A stretch of 64,000 nucleotides of DNA from Arenibacter palladensis (GTDB taxonomy: Bacteria > Bacteroidota > Bacteroidia > Flavobacteriales > Flavobacteriaceae): positions 809,795 through 873,794 of the forward strand of contig NZ_FQUX01000002.1 in assembly GCF_900129275.1 (NCBI RefSeq). The letters run 5' to 3'. Position 1 is the first letter of the stretch, and every line of letters starts with the position of its first letter. The notes beneath the pieces are model-generated. The model did no database searches. It was not told the origin of the DNA and saw only the letters and a program-made list of their open reading frames with translations. The position numbers and the translations under genes are program-made. Positions 1 to 7,632 of this stretch are shown in pieces.

Positions 1-56
1 AATTTGGAATAGGTGGTAGATTCCTTTTTGCCAGGGTAAATTTTACACTTAAATAG
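1..56 (+). CDS. 3' end of an outer-membrane-type protein (partial)
   Basis: An open frame enters from the left edge and stops at TAG 54-56. The visible C-terminal residues end in FARVNFTLK. An alternating polar/aromatic terminal beta-strand like this is common at the end of TonB-dependent receptors and other outer-membrane barrels of Bacteroidota. A perfect terminator hairpin follows at 84-111, in keeping with a real gene end. Only 17 residues are visible, so the family is an inference. Confidence 0.35.
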   Translation, partial: FGIGGRFLFARVNFTLK

Positions 57-83
57 GAATTGCAAATAGCGTCCACATAAATG

Positions 84-111
84 GGAAAAGCCACTTAACA
101 GTGGCTTTTCC
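84..111. terminator. Bidirectional hairpin terminator
   Basis: Perfect 11-bp stem, GGAAAAGCCAC pairing with GTGGCTTTTCC, with a six-base loop. It lies between the end of the left-edge gene and the end of the convergent osmC gene and could serve both. Confidence 0.7.
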
Positions 112-169
112 TTATTATAATTGGGGCCTGAAGGGTAAACCTTAAGCAGGGCCATAAATACGCATTAGC

Positions 170-589
170 TTAGCTTTGCAGGCTCACATCCAACACTATA
201 TTTGTTTTCAACAATTTGGAAATGGGACAAATTTCTTTAGCCTTTTGTGCTATTTCCTTAAACTGATCCAATTTAATCCCCGGTACCGTACCACTAAGAC
301 TTAAAGATATCTGAGGTATACTCCCATCCTCAAAGTTTACCTTGGCAGCTGTATCCAAATTAGTGGGAGTAAATCCAGCCTCCCCCAATAAAAAACTGAG
401 CTGCATGGTAAAACATCCTGCATGGGCCGCTCCAACCAATTCTTCAGGGTTGGTACCCTTGCCATCTTCGAAACGTGACTTAAAGGAATATTGAGTATCC
501 TTCAAGATGGTACTTTCCGTACTCAAGGTACCTTTGCCATCCTTTCCGCTACCTTTCCAGTTTGCACTTGCTTTTCTACTGAATTTCAT
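170..589 (-). CDS. osmC: OsmC family peroxiredoxin
   Basis: Organic hydroperoxide reductase of the OsmC branch, a cytoplasmic thiol peroxidase that reduces lipid and organic peroxides. At 139 aa it has the usual family length. The two redox cysteines are visible: Cys59 in the segment GAAHAGCF, and Cys121 in EICPISK. Arg39 and the Glu pair at 49-50 match the conserved residues that position the reactive thiol. It is monocistronic, starts at an ATG, and converges with the gene at the left edge. I saw no clear promoter box in front of it. The OsmC and Ohr subfamilies are close; the N-terminal WKGSGKDGKG stretch favours OsmC. Confidence 0.92.
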   Translation of the reverse strand: MKFSRKASANWKGSGKDGKGTLSTESTILKDTQYSFKSRFEDGKGTNPEELVGAAHAGCFTMQLSFLLGEAGFTPTNLDTAAKVNFEDGSIPQISLSLSGTVPGIKLDQFKEIAQKAKEICPISKLLKTNIVLDVSLQS

Positions 590-904
590 ACTTATTAATT
601 TTTAAGTTATTACAATTTATTATTTACCTAATTCCAACTACTTCGTCTTTAAATGATCTATATAATCCCTTTTCTTTAGGGTATTTGGATATACCACTTA
701 ATATATGTCTAGCGAATAATTAAGCACACTAACCTCTAAGATATTAAATAGGTAATAATAATCCGATAAAATTCATACAATTCCTTTATAGTGCCTTTCT
801 TGGCCTATAAACCAAATTATTTTTTTTAAGGTCGATAAAAATTAAGTTTTTACAATTAACTGATAATCAAATACTTAAAACATCTCACGCCCCTATCGAT
901 GGAA
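590..904. other. Intergenic, nothing recognised
   Basis: AT-rich spacer between the divergent osmC gene and the microprotein unit. I found no open frame with family character, no strong hairpin, and no exact TAnnTTTG box directed toward osmC. Confidence 0.6.
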
Positions 905-912
905 TATATTTG
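905..912 (+). promoter_or_regulatory. Candidate -7 box for the microprotein unit
   Basis: TATATTTG matches the Bacteroidota -7 consensus TAnnTTTG exactly. No TTG -33 element stands at the usual distance. Transcription would start near 919 and give a leader of about 100 nt before the first microprotein. Confidence 0.4.
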
Positions 913-931
913 TTAAATATTGCTTAAAACG

Positions 932-952
932 GTACTATTTTATACATAGTAC
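932..952. promoter_or_regulatory. Inverted repeat in microprotein leader
   Basis: GTACTA at 932-937 and TAGTAC at 947-952 are perfect inverted arms separated by nine A/T-rich bases. The repeat lies just downstream of the putative start site, where a repressor operator or small RNA hairpin could act. Function is unknown. Confidence 0.3.
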
Positions 953-1019
953 TGTAACAATTTTATACTTCCGTCGTCTTCTAGTAGTAAATCAATTAAT
1001 CATATTTAAATAAAATATC

Positions 1020-1106
1020 ATGGAAACAATAAACAAACATCTTGTAAAGCAAACATTGGAATCTTCAAAAAGTAGAATTTGGAATAGCAAAAGAAGGTAC
1101 AGTTAA
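1020..1106 (+). CDS. Tandem microprotein 1 (28 aa)
   Basis: ATG at 1020 to TAA at 1104-1106 encodes 28 residues beginning METINKHLVKQT and ending IWNSKRRYS. A near-copy follows at 1167. The two share METINKH, VKQT, and the C-terminal pattern W-x-x-K-R-R-[YF]. Their differences are a mix of silent and conservative changes (Leu/Phe, Leu/Ile, Ser/Asn), as expected for translated paralogues. Two acidic and about seven basic residues give a net charge near +5. There is no signal peptide and no long hydrophobic run. I do not recognise the family. A leader peptide, a signalling peptide, a ribosome- or nucleic-acid-binding peptide or a toxin-like peptide are all possible. Confidence 0.6.
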   Translation: METINKHLVKQTLESSKSRIWNSKRRYS

Positions 1107-1113
1107 CAGACCA

Positions 1114-1162
1114 CAATTAAAAATCAATAAATAAAACAATTTAAACATCAATTAAAAATCAA
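1114..1162 (+). repeat. Direct repeats ahead of microprotein 2
   Basis: CAATTAAAAATCAA occurs at 1114-1127 and again at 1149-1162, the second copy ending four bases before the ATG of microprotein 2. A related AT-rich stretch precedes microprotein 1. This suggests that the duplication unit included the translation leader, or that the leader itself is functional. Confidence 0.5.
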
Positions 1163-1166
1163 CATC

Positions 1167-1253
1167 ATGGAAACAATCAATAAGCATTTCGTAAAACAAA
1201 CAATTGAAAACTCTAAAAGCAACATTTGGAACACCAAAAGGCGTTTCAGGTAA
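1167..1253 (+). CDS. Tandem microprotein 2 (28 aa)
   Basis: ATG 1167 to TAA 1251-1253, 28 residues, the same length as microprotein 1. It begins METINKHFVKQTIENSK and ends IWNTKRRFR. Alignment to microprotein 1 is gapless, with Trp21 and Lys24-Arg25-Arg26 in the same places. It lies 60 bp downstream of microprotein 1 and 24 bp upstream of the third member, so one transcript can carry all three. No homologue is recognised. Confidence 0.6.
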   Translation: METINKHFVKQTIENSKSNIWNTKRRFR

Positions 1254-1277
1254 TTAAAAAAACTTAAAACAACAATC

Positions 1278-1409
1278 ATGAAATCATTTATTCATAAATC
1301 ACAATCAGAATCAACAAATTTTCAGTTGACAGGGGAAAGTATTCTAATGGTAAATTTTAAAAGTATCAAGAAGAACCGTTGGGCCGAGCGCAGAATCTAT
1401 TTAAATTAA
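1278..1409 (+). CDS. Tandem microprotein 3 (43 aa)
   Basis: ATG 1278 to TAA 1407-1409, 43 residues. The N-terminal part (MKSFIHKSQSESTNFQL) differs from the first two members. The C-terminal end NRWAERRIYLN keeps the pattern W-x-x-[KR]-R-x-[YF]. The strongly basic C-terminus after a single Trp is the shared feature of all three. A terminator hairpin begins 38 bp after the stop codon. It is probably a diverged third member of the tandem family; function unknown. Confidence 0.45.
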   Translation: MKSFIHKSQSESTNFQLTGESILMVNFKSIKKNRWAERRIYLN

Positions 1410-1446
1410 TTCCTAATATTTACAGGGAAAGGGTTCTAGAATTAAG

Positions 1447-1478
1447 AGCAGTTGATGTGGTATCACCTGCTTTTTTTA
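1447..1478 (+). terminator. Rho-independent terminator of the microprotein unit
   Basis: AGCAGTTGAT pairs with ATCACCTGCT with one mismatch around a five-base loop, followed by a run of seven T. Its orientation fits plus-strand transcription of the three microproteins, since the gene to its right (EamA) converges on it. Confidence 0.65.
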
Positions 1479-1541
1479 TATTAGTCCAACCTAACCCTTT
1501 ACCTGTTATCCAGAGAAAGCTGGCTCTCTTAAAACGCGCTT

Positions 1542-2480
1542 CTACTCCTCTTTTGGCGAATACCGACTTGAGAATCTTGAAAACAAAACCAATTTTTTTC
1601 TGGTATTGATGAAATATACACCGGTCAAAAGCACTATCGCCGCAATTGTAGACTGAGTGGTTATTTGTTCATCCAAAAAAAACCAGCCCAATAATAGCGC
1701 TATAATAGGGTTTACATAGGTGGAAGTGGCGACCTTTTCCGGAGAGACCACTTTTAATAAATAATTAAATGCAGTAAAGGCAACAATACTTCCCAAAATA
1801 ATTAGAAAAAGCATGGCATATTGTACCGGACTACTCCAAGCGGTAGGCAGGGTCCAAGTTTCCCCAATAAGCAAACTCCCTACCATTAGCATGATGCCCG
1901 CAGTAAACATTTGAAATCCCGTATTAACAAAATAATTTTTGGGTAGGTCGGCCTTGGCTACAAACAAACTACCATAAGCCCAACTAACCATACAAAAAAA
2001 GATCATGACCATCCCTAAGACCGAGTTCTCTTGACTTATTACTTGGTTTTGACTAACCAATAAATAGATACCCAATATGCCGATTATAACACCTACAACG
2101 GACATGGTCTGAATCTTTTTCCCTTCAAGAATGCGCATTAACAATAGAATTACCAAGGGTTGTGCCGCTATTTCCAAAGCTGCAAAACCACTGTCTACAT
2201 ACTTCAGTGCCCATACTACAAATCCGTTGCCAAATGCAAGGAATAGAAATCCTGCAATCATAGAATTCAGTAGTTGTTTTTTTGTGATATTAAGTGGAAT
2301 CCCCATGAGTTTACACAATACAAAAATCAAAATTCCAGCAACCGAAAAGCGTACGGAAGCCAGCATAAATGGGGGTAGTTCGTGCACTGCAATCTTGTTC
2401 ATCAGATAAGTAGATCCCCAAATCACATATATGGCAAAAAAAGCGAGTATTATTAAAAGTGCATTCTGGGATTTGGACAT
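1542..2480 (-). CDS. EamA/DMT family exporter
   Basis: Inner-membrane drug/metabolite transporter of the EamA type, probably a metabolite exporter, substrate unknown. About 312 aa with two repeated EamA halves and about ten hydrophobic helices. The N-terminal YVIWGSTYLMNK is the typical first-helix motif, and the second half contains TYVNPIIALLLGW. An upstream in-frame ATG at 2507 lies inside a perfect minus-strand -7 box at 2505-2512, so the ATG at 2480 (MSKSQNALL) is the better start. The last residues are basic (RKKLVLFSRFSSRYSPKEE). It is monocistronic and converges with the microprotein unit. Confidence 0.88.
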   Translation of the reverse strand: MSKSQNALLIILAFFAIYVIWGSTYLMNKIAVHELPPFMLASVRFSVAGILIFVLCKLMGIPLNITKKQLLNSMIAGFLFLAFGNGFVVWALKYVDSGFAALEIAAQPLVILLLMRILEGKKIQTMSVVGVIIGILGIYLLVSQNQVISQENSVLGMVMIFFCMVSWAYGSLFVAKADLPKNYFVNTGFQMFTAGIMLMVGSLLIGETWTLPTAWSSPVQYAMLFLIILGSIVAFTAFNYLLKVVSPEKVATSTYVNPIIALLLGWFFLDEQITTQSTIAAIVLLTGVYFINTRKKLVLFSRFSSRYSPKEE

Positions 2481-2504
2481 AAAAATAACTTTTCCAATGA
2501 ACCA

Positions 2505-2512
2505 CAAAAGTA
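2505..2512 (-). promoter_or_regulatory. -7 box of the EamA gene
   Basis: Read on the minus strand this is TACTTTTG, a perfect TAnnTTTG, 25 bp before the ATG at 2480. It rules out the longer start at 2507. Confidence 0.55.
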
Positions 2513-2696
2513 AGTATAACTTTTATTAATTGTGTCCATCTAGGTAGCCATGTTATTTTTAAGAATCAACAAAGCACTTTACCTGATCGTTAAGTTACGA
2601 ACTTCATATTTAAACCCTTACATGGTTAGCTCAACATATGGCAAGGGCAAGTACTACCATTATGATTCCGTCCACTTTTACACGATCCCCTACAGC

Positions 2697-4391
2697 TTAC
2701 CAGCTACCGCCTCCGCCTCCGCCAAAACCGCCGCCTGAGGAACCTCCTCCCGAACTTCCGCTACTGGAAGGAGAACTCACCATATTGGATTTAGTGCTGG
2801 CCATGGCGTGGGAAAAAGATTTGGAAAACTGATTCATTGTAAGGCTGCTACTTGAAGTGGACGTATACCAGTCCGGGGGCGGTATATTTAGATCTCGAAA
2901 CTTTTTGGCCCATTGAACGAACAAACCAAAGGCAAGTGCATATCCCAGGGTATTTTCAAAATAATGTGGATCATCCCTTAAAAGCATTTTTAATCTGTTT
3001 TCCTCGGCAACCTTGATAAATCTTTTAAATCCCTTTAATTCCGAAAGCAACTCATTGCCCTTGGCATTCTTTTTTACCATAAATCGATTAACAAAAATCA
3101 GTATTACACAGAAAACTACAATGGCCACTGCGGCCAAAGGTCCCCAAAAGAATAGGCCCACCATAGTAAGTCCGATCGCCAAAGCAATCAAGGCCACATA
3201 CATAATACCTTGCATTTTTTTTGATTCAGCCTCGTAATAAGGTTGGGCACTTTCCTTTAATTGGCTGCGTGCCTTTATCATTTTGGTATAAAAGGTATCC
3301 TTTAAACTACTCACCAGCACTTCCGTGCCAACAACATTATTATTGTCTCCGAATAGCCCCTTGAATATTTCCAATTCGTACGAGGGCGAATCCAATGGCA
3401 GTGACTGCAACCGTATAATTTTAGTGTCTTTAGATCCAAAAAGGCCTTTTTTAGGGATTTCCTCCAGTCTTATCAATCCTTTTGAGCCCCAATACGGAAT
3501 CAGAGCTATTAGGTCGGAATTGTCATCCTTATCATTGATCAAAAAACCTACCATGGCAGGATCCAAACTGTCCGGTGGATAATAACTGGTTGCAGCAATG
3601 ACACGTTGATCCTTTCCAAATTTCCACCATACCCTAAAAAAAGCAAAAAGCATTATCCCGATTAGGAAGACCCAACCATAATTATCCCAAAATGGCCAGA
3701 AAGGCTTTTCTTCCTTAACAGATCCTAACGGAAGATTGATCAATACGGTTACACTTTGCCCTGGGTGGGATACAAATCCAGCCTTGCTCGTTCCCGAAAA
3801 TTCATTATTTGCATAATATAATTGCATTTCCGTAGTGGTGGTGGAAGTACCCCTATCCCCTGCGTAAACAAAGCTGTTTTCCTTGCTAGGGAATACATTT
3901 TCTGGAAGTCCAATAGTAAAACTGACCTGATGAAATTCGGCCAACCAATCTTCCGGTTTAATGTTCCAATAAAACCTGATTTGCGAATCCTCAAAAAGAA
4001 AGGCATTATGGACCCTATATTTTATTTCATAATGCTGGGGCCCTACGAGAGTAATATCCTTATCCCCTATTTTGATTTCCATTTGGTCCTGCATCTTTTG
4101 TACAAAATCGAACGGAGCTTCAAATTTATAATCGGGAACCTTTATTTTACTGATCCTGATCTTTCTTGTAGATTCATTACCCTCGGAATCGACAAGGTCA
4201 TATTTTGTTTGGATAGTCCTATAAATTCCGTGTTTTGGGATTTCGAAGTTAAGATCGTAGTTTTCAACTACATCAAAATAACCTTCTTTATGGACCGTAA
4301 TGTCTACAGTGTAATTTTTAACCGTAAAATCCTGGGCCAATCCCGTATTTAAGGTTAGAAGTAATAAAAGTAAGTAATAGCTATTTTTCAT
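2697..4391 (-). CDS. DUF2207 domain membrane protein with Gly/Ser tail
   Basis: 564 aa. It has a signal peptide (MKNSYYLLLLLLTLNTGLAQ), an extracytoplasmic DUF2207 domain up to about residue 230, a membrane helix near 240-260, a cytoplasmic segment, a double membrane segment near 395-440, and a C-terminal tail of Ser then Gly repeats ending in GGGGGGSW. DUF2207 proteins are widespread but biochemically uncharacterised. The flexible Gly tail is common in the family. The start codon overlaps the lemA stop by one base (TAATG), so the two are translationally coupled. A role in envelope maintenance or membrane-proximal proteolysis is only inferred from this pairing. Confidence 0.88.
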   Translation of the reverse strand: MKNSYYLLLLLLTLNTGLAQDFTVKNYTVDITVHKEGYFDVVENYDLNFEIPKHGIYRTIQTKYDLVDSEGNESTRKIRISKIKVPDYKFEAPFDFVQKMQDQMEIKIGDKDITLVGPQHYEIKYRVHNAFLFEDSQIRFYWNIKPEDWLAEFHQVSFTIGLPENVFPSKENSFVYAGDRGTSTTTTEMQLYYANNEFSGTSKAGFVSHPGQSVTVLINLPLGSVKEEKPFWPFWDNYGWVFLIGIMLFAFFRVWWKFGKDQRVIAATSYYPPDSLDPAMVGFLINDKDDNSDLIALIPYWGSKGLIRLEEIPKKGLFGSKDTKIIRLQSLPLDSPSYELEIFKGLFGDNNNVVGTEVLVSSLKDTFYTKMIKARSQLKESAQPYYEAESKKMQGIMYVALIALAIGLTMVGLFFWGPLAAVAIVVFCVILIFVNRFMVKKNAKGNELLSELKGFKRFIKVAEENRLKMLLRDDPHYFENTLGYALAFGLFVQWAKKFRDLNIPPPDWYTSTSSSSLTMNQFSKSFSHAMASTKSNMVSSPSSSGSSGGGSSGGGFGGGGGGSW

Positions 4392-4951
4392 TAAGAGAAA
4401 TCTACTTTGACATTCGCCCTACTAGCCTCCTCAGCCTCAAAATAATCGAAATGTTGATATTTAAATAAACTGGCCACAAGCACTCCTGGTACACTTTCCC
4501 CATAAGTGTTGTTTTCCCTTACTGAACCATTATAATATCTTCGGGCACGCTCCAAATTCTCTTCAATTTCATTTAATTTTTGTTGAAGATCCAAATAATT
4601 GGCGTTGGCCTTAAGATCTGGATAGGCTTCCCCCAAAGCAAAAATACTTCTCAAACTTTGTTGAAGTTGGTTTTCTGCCTTTATCTGGGCATTGATATCT
4701 CCAGATGGGACTGCCATAGCAGCGTTACGGGCATTTATTACAGCCTCTAAGGTAGATTTTTCATGTTTGGCATACCCTTTTACAGTCTCTACTAAATTTG
4801 GTATAAGGTCGTACCTTCTTTTTAAAGCCACATCTATATTGCTCCAGGCATCCTTGACAAGATTTCGAAGTGTGGCAAAACGATTGAAAACATTTACTAA
4901 GAACAAAGCGATCAATGCTAGGATTCCCAAAAAAATAATTAACGTAATCAT
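4391..4951 (-). CDS. lemA: LemA family protein
   Basis: 186 aa with the standard LemA layout: one N-terminal membrane helix (residues about 2-24), then a helical, coiled-coil-rich soluble domain. The motifs RNLVKDAWSNIDVALKRRYD and LIPNLVETVKGYAKHEK are diagnostic. LemA proteins are membrane-anchored and of unclear function, repeatedly found beside DUF2207/TPM-domain proteins and M48 peptidases. Here it is the first gene of a two-gene operon with the DUF2207 protein. Confidence 0.95.
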   Translation of the reverse strand: MITLIIFLGILALIALFLVNVFNRFATLRNLVKDAWSNIDVALKRRYDLIPNLVETVKGYAKHEKSTLEAVINARNAAMAVPSGDINAQIKAENQLQQSLRSIFALGEAYPDLKANANYLDLQQKLNEIEENLERARRYYNGSVRENNTYGESVPGVLVASLFKYQHFDYFEAEEASRANVKVDFS

Positions 4952-5185
4952 GGTCTGGTTTTTTTGATGTTATAAATATGGCTACACTAAGTTACTTTAT
5001 TTTTTTATTCACACAGCAGGCCGTTCATAAATTAAGGGACATATTGATGAACTTAATTAGAAACCTTATCCGACTTTATAAAGCATTTCACGCCAAACAA
5101 CATAAAGGCGCTTATGAATTACTTAACATAGGTCAATGTGCATATGGCGTATGAACCCTAATTTTGAGCAAACAAAAAAGATATC

Positions 5186-5896
5186 ATGAAAACTATATTA
5201 CATACAGCAGAGAGCCGAGGACATGCCGATCATGGCTGGTTAAATTCATACCACAGCTTTAGTTTTGCCAATTATCACAACCCGGAACGAATGAACTTTG
5301 GGGTTCTTAGGGTTTTAAACGACGACACCGTCTCAGGCGGGCAGGGCTTTGGGCAACATCCCCACAAGAACATGGAAATCATTTCCATTCCATTGAAAGG
5401 GGATTTGGAACATAAGGACAGTATGGGCAACACTACCGTTATCAAAGAAGGGGATGTTCAGGTTATGAGCGCAGGGACCGGTGTTTTTCATAGCGAGTAT
5501 AACAAAAACAAAAATGAAGAGGTTAAATTTTTACAGATTTGGGTACTTCCAAAAACCCAAAATGTAAATCCTAGATACGATCAAATTTCTACCCGGGATC
5601 TGGCCACCAAAAATTCCTTTTACCAAATCCTATCACCCCAAAAAACCGATAAGGGGGTATGGATTCATCAGGATGCCTGGTTTTCCTTGGGTGATTTTGA
5701 AAAAAGAAATACTTCAACTTATACTTTAAATAATAACAGTAATGGATTGTATGTGTTTGTTCTGGAAGGAGAAGTTATTATTGAAGGTCAAATACTAAAA
5801 AGGCGGGATGCACTGGGAATCTGGGATACGGACCAAATTACAGTTACGGCAAATTTACCCAGCAAGTTGCTCTTAATGGAAGTTCCAATGGCCTAA
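5186..5896 (+). CDS. Pirin family protein
   Basis: 236 aa bicupin of the pirin/YhhW type. The metal ligands are visible in the N-terminal cupin: His58 and His60 in GQHPHKNMEI, then His102 and Glu104 in GTGVFHSEYN. Bacterial members include quercetin 2,3-dioxygenases (YhhW), while others are redox or regulatory proteins, so the activity here cannot be fixed. No signal peptide, so cytoplasmic. It is monocistronic, between the lemA operon (divergent) and a cytochrome gene. Confidence 0.92.
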   Translation: MKTILHTAESRGHADHGWLNSYHSFSFANYHNPERMNFGVLRVLNDDTVSGGQGFGQHPHKNMEIISIPLKGDLEHKDSMGNTTVIKEGDVQVMSAGTGVFHSEYNKNKNEEVKFLQIWVLPKTQNVNPRYDQISTRDLATKNSFYQILSPQKTDKGVWIHQDAWFSLGDFEKRNTSTYTLNNNSNGLYVFVLEGEVIIEGQILKRRDALGIWDTDQITVTANLPSKLLLMEVPMA

Positions 5897-6041
5897 CACC
5901 TAAACTCCATTACCCTACCCAATACATTCTGCCTTTTGGCGAGGTGGTCGGTGGTTTATCGAATTTAGTATAAGCACAGGACTATATATCCTATATTATC
6001 CCTAAATTAAGGGTACTAGTTTTATCCATAAGACCTGTGTT

Positions 6042-7514
6042 TTGAAAAAAAATAAACTCCTTCTTTCCGTCGTATTTCTGTTTCTCCTTGCTATATCATG
6101 CTCTAAAGAGGGCAAGGAGGAACTGATAGATATTGTGGTCAATGAAAAACCTACCGATCAACCGGAGGAAGAGCCCGAGGTGGAAGCACCTTTAATAGAA
6201 AGTAGCCCAATCCCTGACAATCCCCAAAGAACGGGGAACGCCTCGGTAGGATACGAATATTTAATTTCCGGCAATTATATGAGTTCTGGGGTTCCCTATG
6301 ATGCATTTTTACTGGGGACCAGCGTAAATCCGGATAACCGCCTCAACAGAACCGGGGACAATGCAAACTTGCCATATGATTACACGGCTATAACAGCTTC
6401 CAACGGAGCAAGAGTCGTTGCCCCTAATTGCATGGCATGCCATGCCTCCACCATAAACAATGAATTTATTATTGGCCTAGGAAGCCATGACGCGGATTTT
6501 ACAGTTAACCGGGCAAGCAATATTGCTCTATTAAATTCCGGCATTAGAGCATTGTACGGCGGTGAGGAAAGCGCAGAATGGCTGGCATACGACCAATTTA
6601 GGAAAAGCATTGTAGCTATTGGCCCTAGGACTATTACAGAAACCAGGGGCGCCAATCCCGCTGATAAAATTACCCAGGTATTAATAGCACATCGGGATAA
6701 GAATACATTGGCCTGGCAGGATACACCTTTAGTAGAAATACCGGAAGAGGTGATTCCTTCAGATGTGCCGGCATGGTGGCTGCTAAAGAAAAAGAATGCT
6801 ATGTTTTACCACGCAATAGGCCGACTTGATTATTGCAAGTCATTTATTGGCTCCAGTCTTCTAACCCTAGGTGACGCAACCAAGGCCGTTGAAATAGACG
6901 CTAAAATGGTAGATGTACTGGCCTATATACAGACTTTGGAAGCACCTGAGTATCCATTTTCCGTAGATTCAGATTTATCACTACAAGGTAAACAAATATT
7001 TGAAAATACTTGCGCAACCTGCCATGGCACCTATGGGGACAGCCCAACCTATCCAAATTTACTAGTAACCCTGGAGTCTGTTGGGACCGACCCGGAACTA
7101 TCCAACCATTACACAAAATCCTCCACAATGAACGATTATTTTATGGATTGGTTCAATACAGGATGGTTCGGTACTTATGGAAATAATTTACAGATAAAAG
7201 CGGAAGGCGGTTATATTGCCCCGCCCTTGGATGGCATATGGGCCACGGCCCCCTACTTTCATAATGGATCGGTTCCCACCCTGGAAGATGTCTTGAACAG
7301 TAAGAACAGGCCCGCCAGATGGAGCAGGTCTTTTGACAATACCGATTACGATCAATCAAAAGTAGGCTGGATCTACACCAATGAACAGACCAAAGTTGAC
7401 AAAAACACCTACGATACTACTTTAAAGGGATATGGAAATTCAGGTCACACCTTTGGCGACCATTTGACAGATTCAGAAAGATCAGCCTTATTGGAATATT
7501 TAAAAACACTGTAA
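6042..7514 (+). CDS. Di-heme c-type cytochrome lipoprotein, RoxA/MauG-like
   Basis: 490 aa. The start is TTG; no in-frame ATG gives the signal peptide. A lipoprotein signal (MKKNKLLLSVVFLFLLAISC) places the cysteine at residue 20, so it is anchored in the envelope facing the periplasm or surface. Two c-heme sites are present: CMACH at 130-134 and CATCH at 324-328. The C-terminal part has the ATAPYFHNGSVPTLEDVL motif of di-heme peroxidase-like enzymes, and the last 70 residues (GYGNSGHTFGD, ALLEYLKTL) look like the RoxA/RoxB rubber oxygenase branch. Whether it is a peroxidase, an oxygenase or an electron carrier cannot be told. Monocistronic. Confidence 0.85.
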   Translation: MKKNKLLLSVVFLFLLAISCSKEGKEELIDIVVNEKPTDQPEEEPEVEAPLIESSPIPDNPQRTGNASVGYEYLISGNYMSSGVPYDAFLLGTSVNPDNRLNRTGDNANLPYDYTAITASNGARVVAPNCMACHASTINNEFIIGLGSHDADFTVNRASNIALLNSGIRALYGGEESAEWLAYDQFRKSIVAIGPRTITETRGANPADKITQVLIAHRDKNTLAWQDTPLVEIPEEVIPSDVPAWWLLKKKNAMFYHAIGRLDYCKSFIGSSLLTLGDATKAVEIDAKMVDVLAYIQTLEAPEYPFSVDSDLSLQGKQIFENTCATCHGTYGDSPTYPNLLVTLESVGTDPELSNHYTKSSTMNDYFMDWFNTGWFGTYGNNLQIKAEGGYIAPPLDGIWATAPYFHNGSVPTLEDVLNSKNRPARWSRSFDNTDYDQSKVGWIYTNEQTKVDKNTYDTTLKGYGNSGHTFGDHLTDSERSALLEYLKTL

Positions 7515-7632
7515 TTCAACACCTTGAAACCTATTATTTAAACCAAAAAGGTAACTGGATACACCTTGCATCAAGTAAATTAACAAGCGTAGATATTGGT
7601 GTTTTCTTTTAGTGCAACCAACCAAATAACTA

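Noticed and set aside
906..920. ATATTT/AAATAT palindrome overlapping the -7 box
   Set aside because: Pure A/T arms in AT-rich sequence; expected often by chance.
1379..1609. 76-codon frame on the plus strand
   Set aside because: Overlaps microprotein 3 and the terminator hairpin and runs antisense into the EamA gene; no ATG start.
3822..4352. 176-codon frame on the plus strand
   Set aside because: Antisense to the DUF2207 gene and without recognisable motifs.
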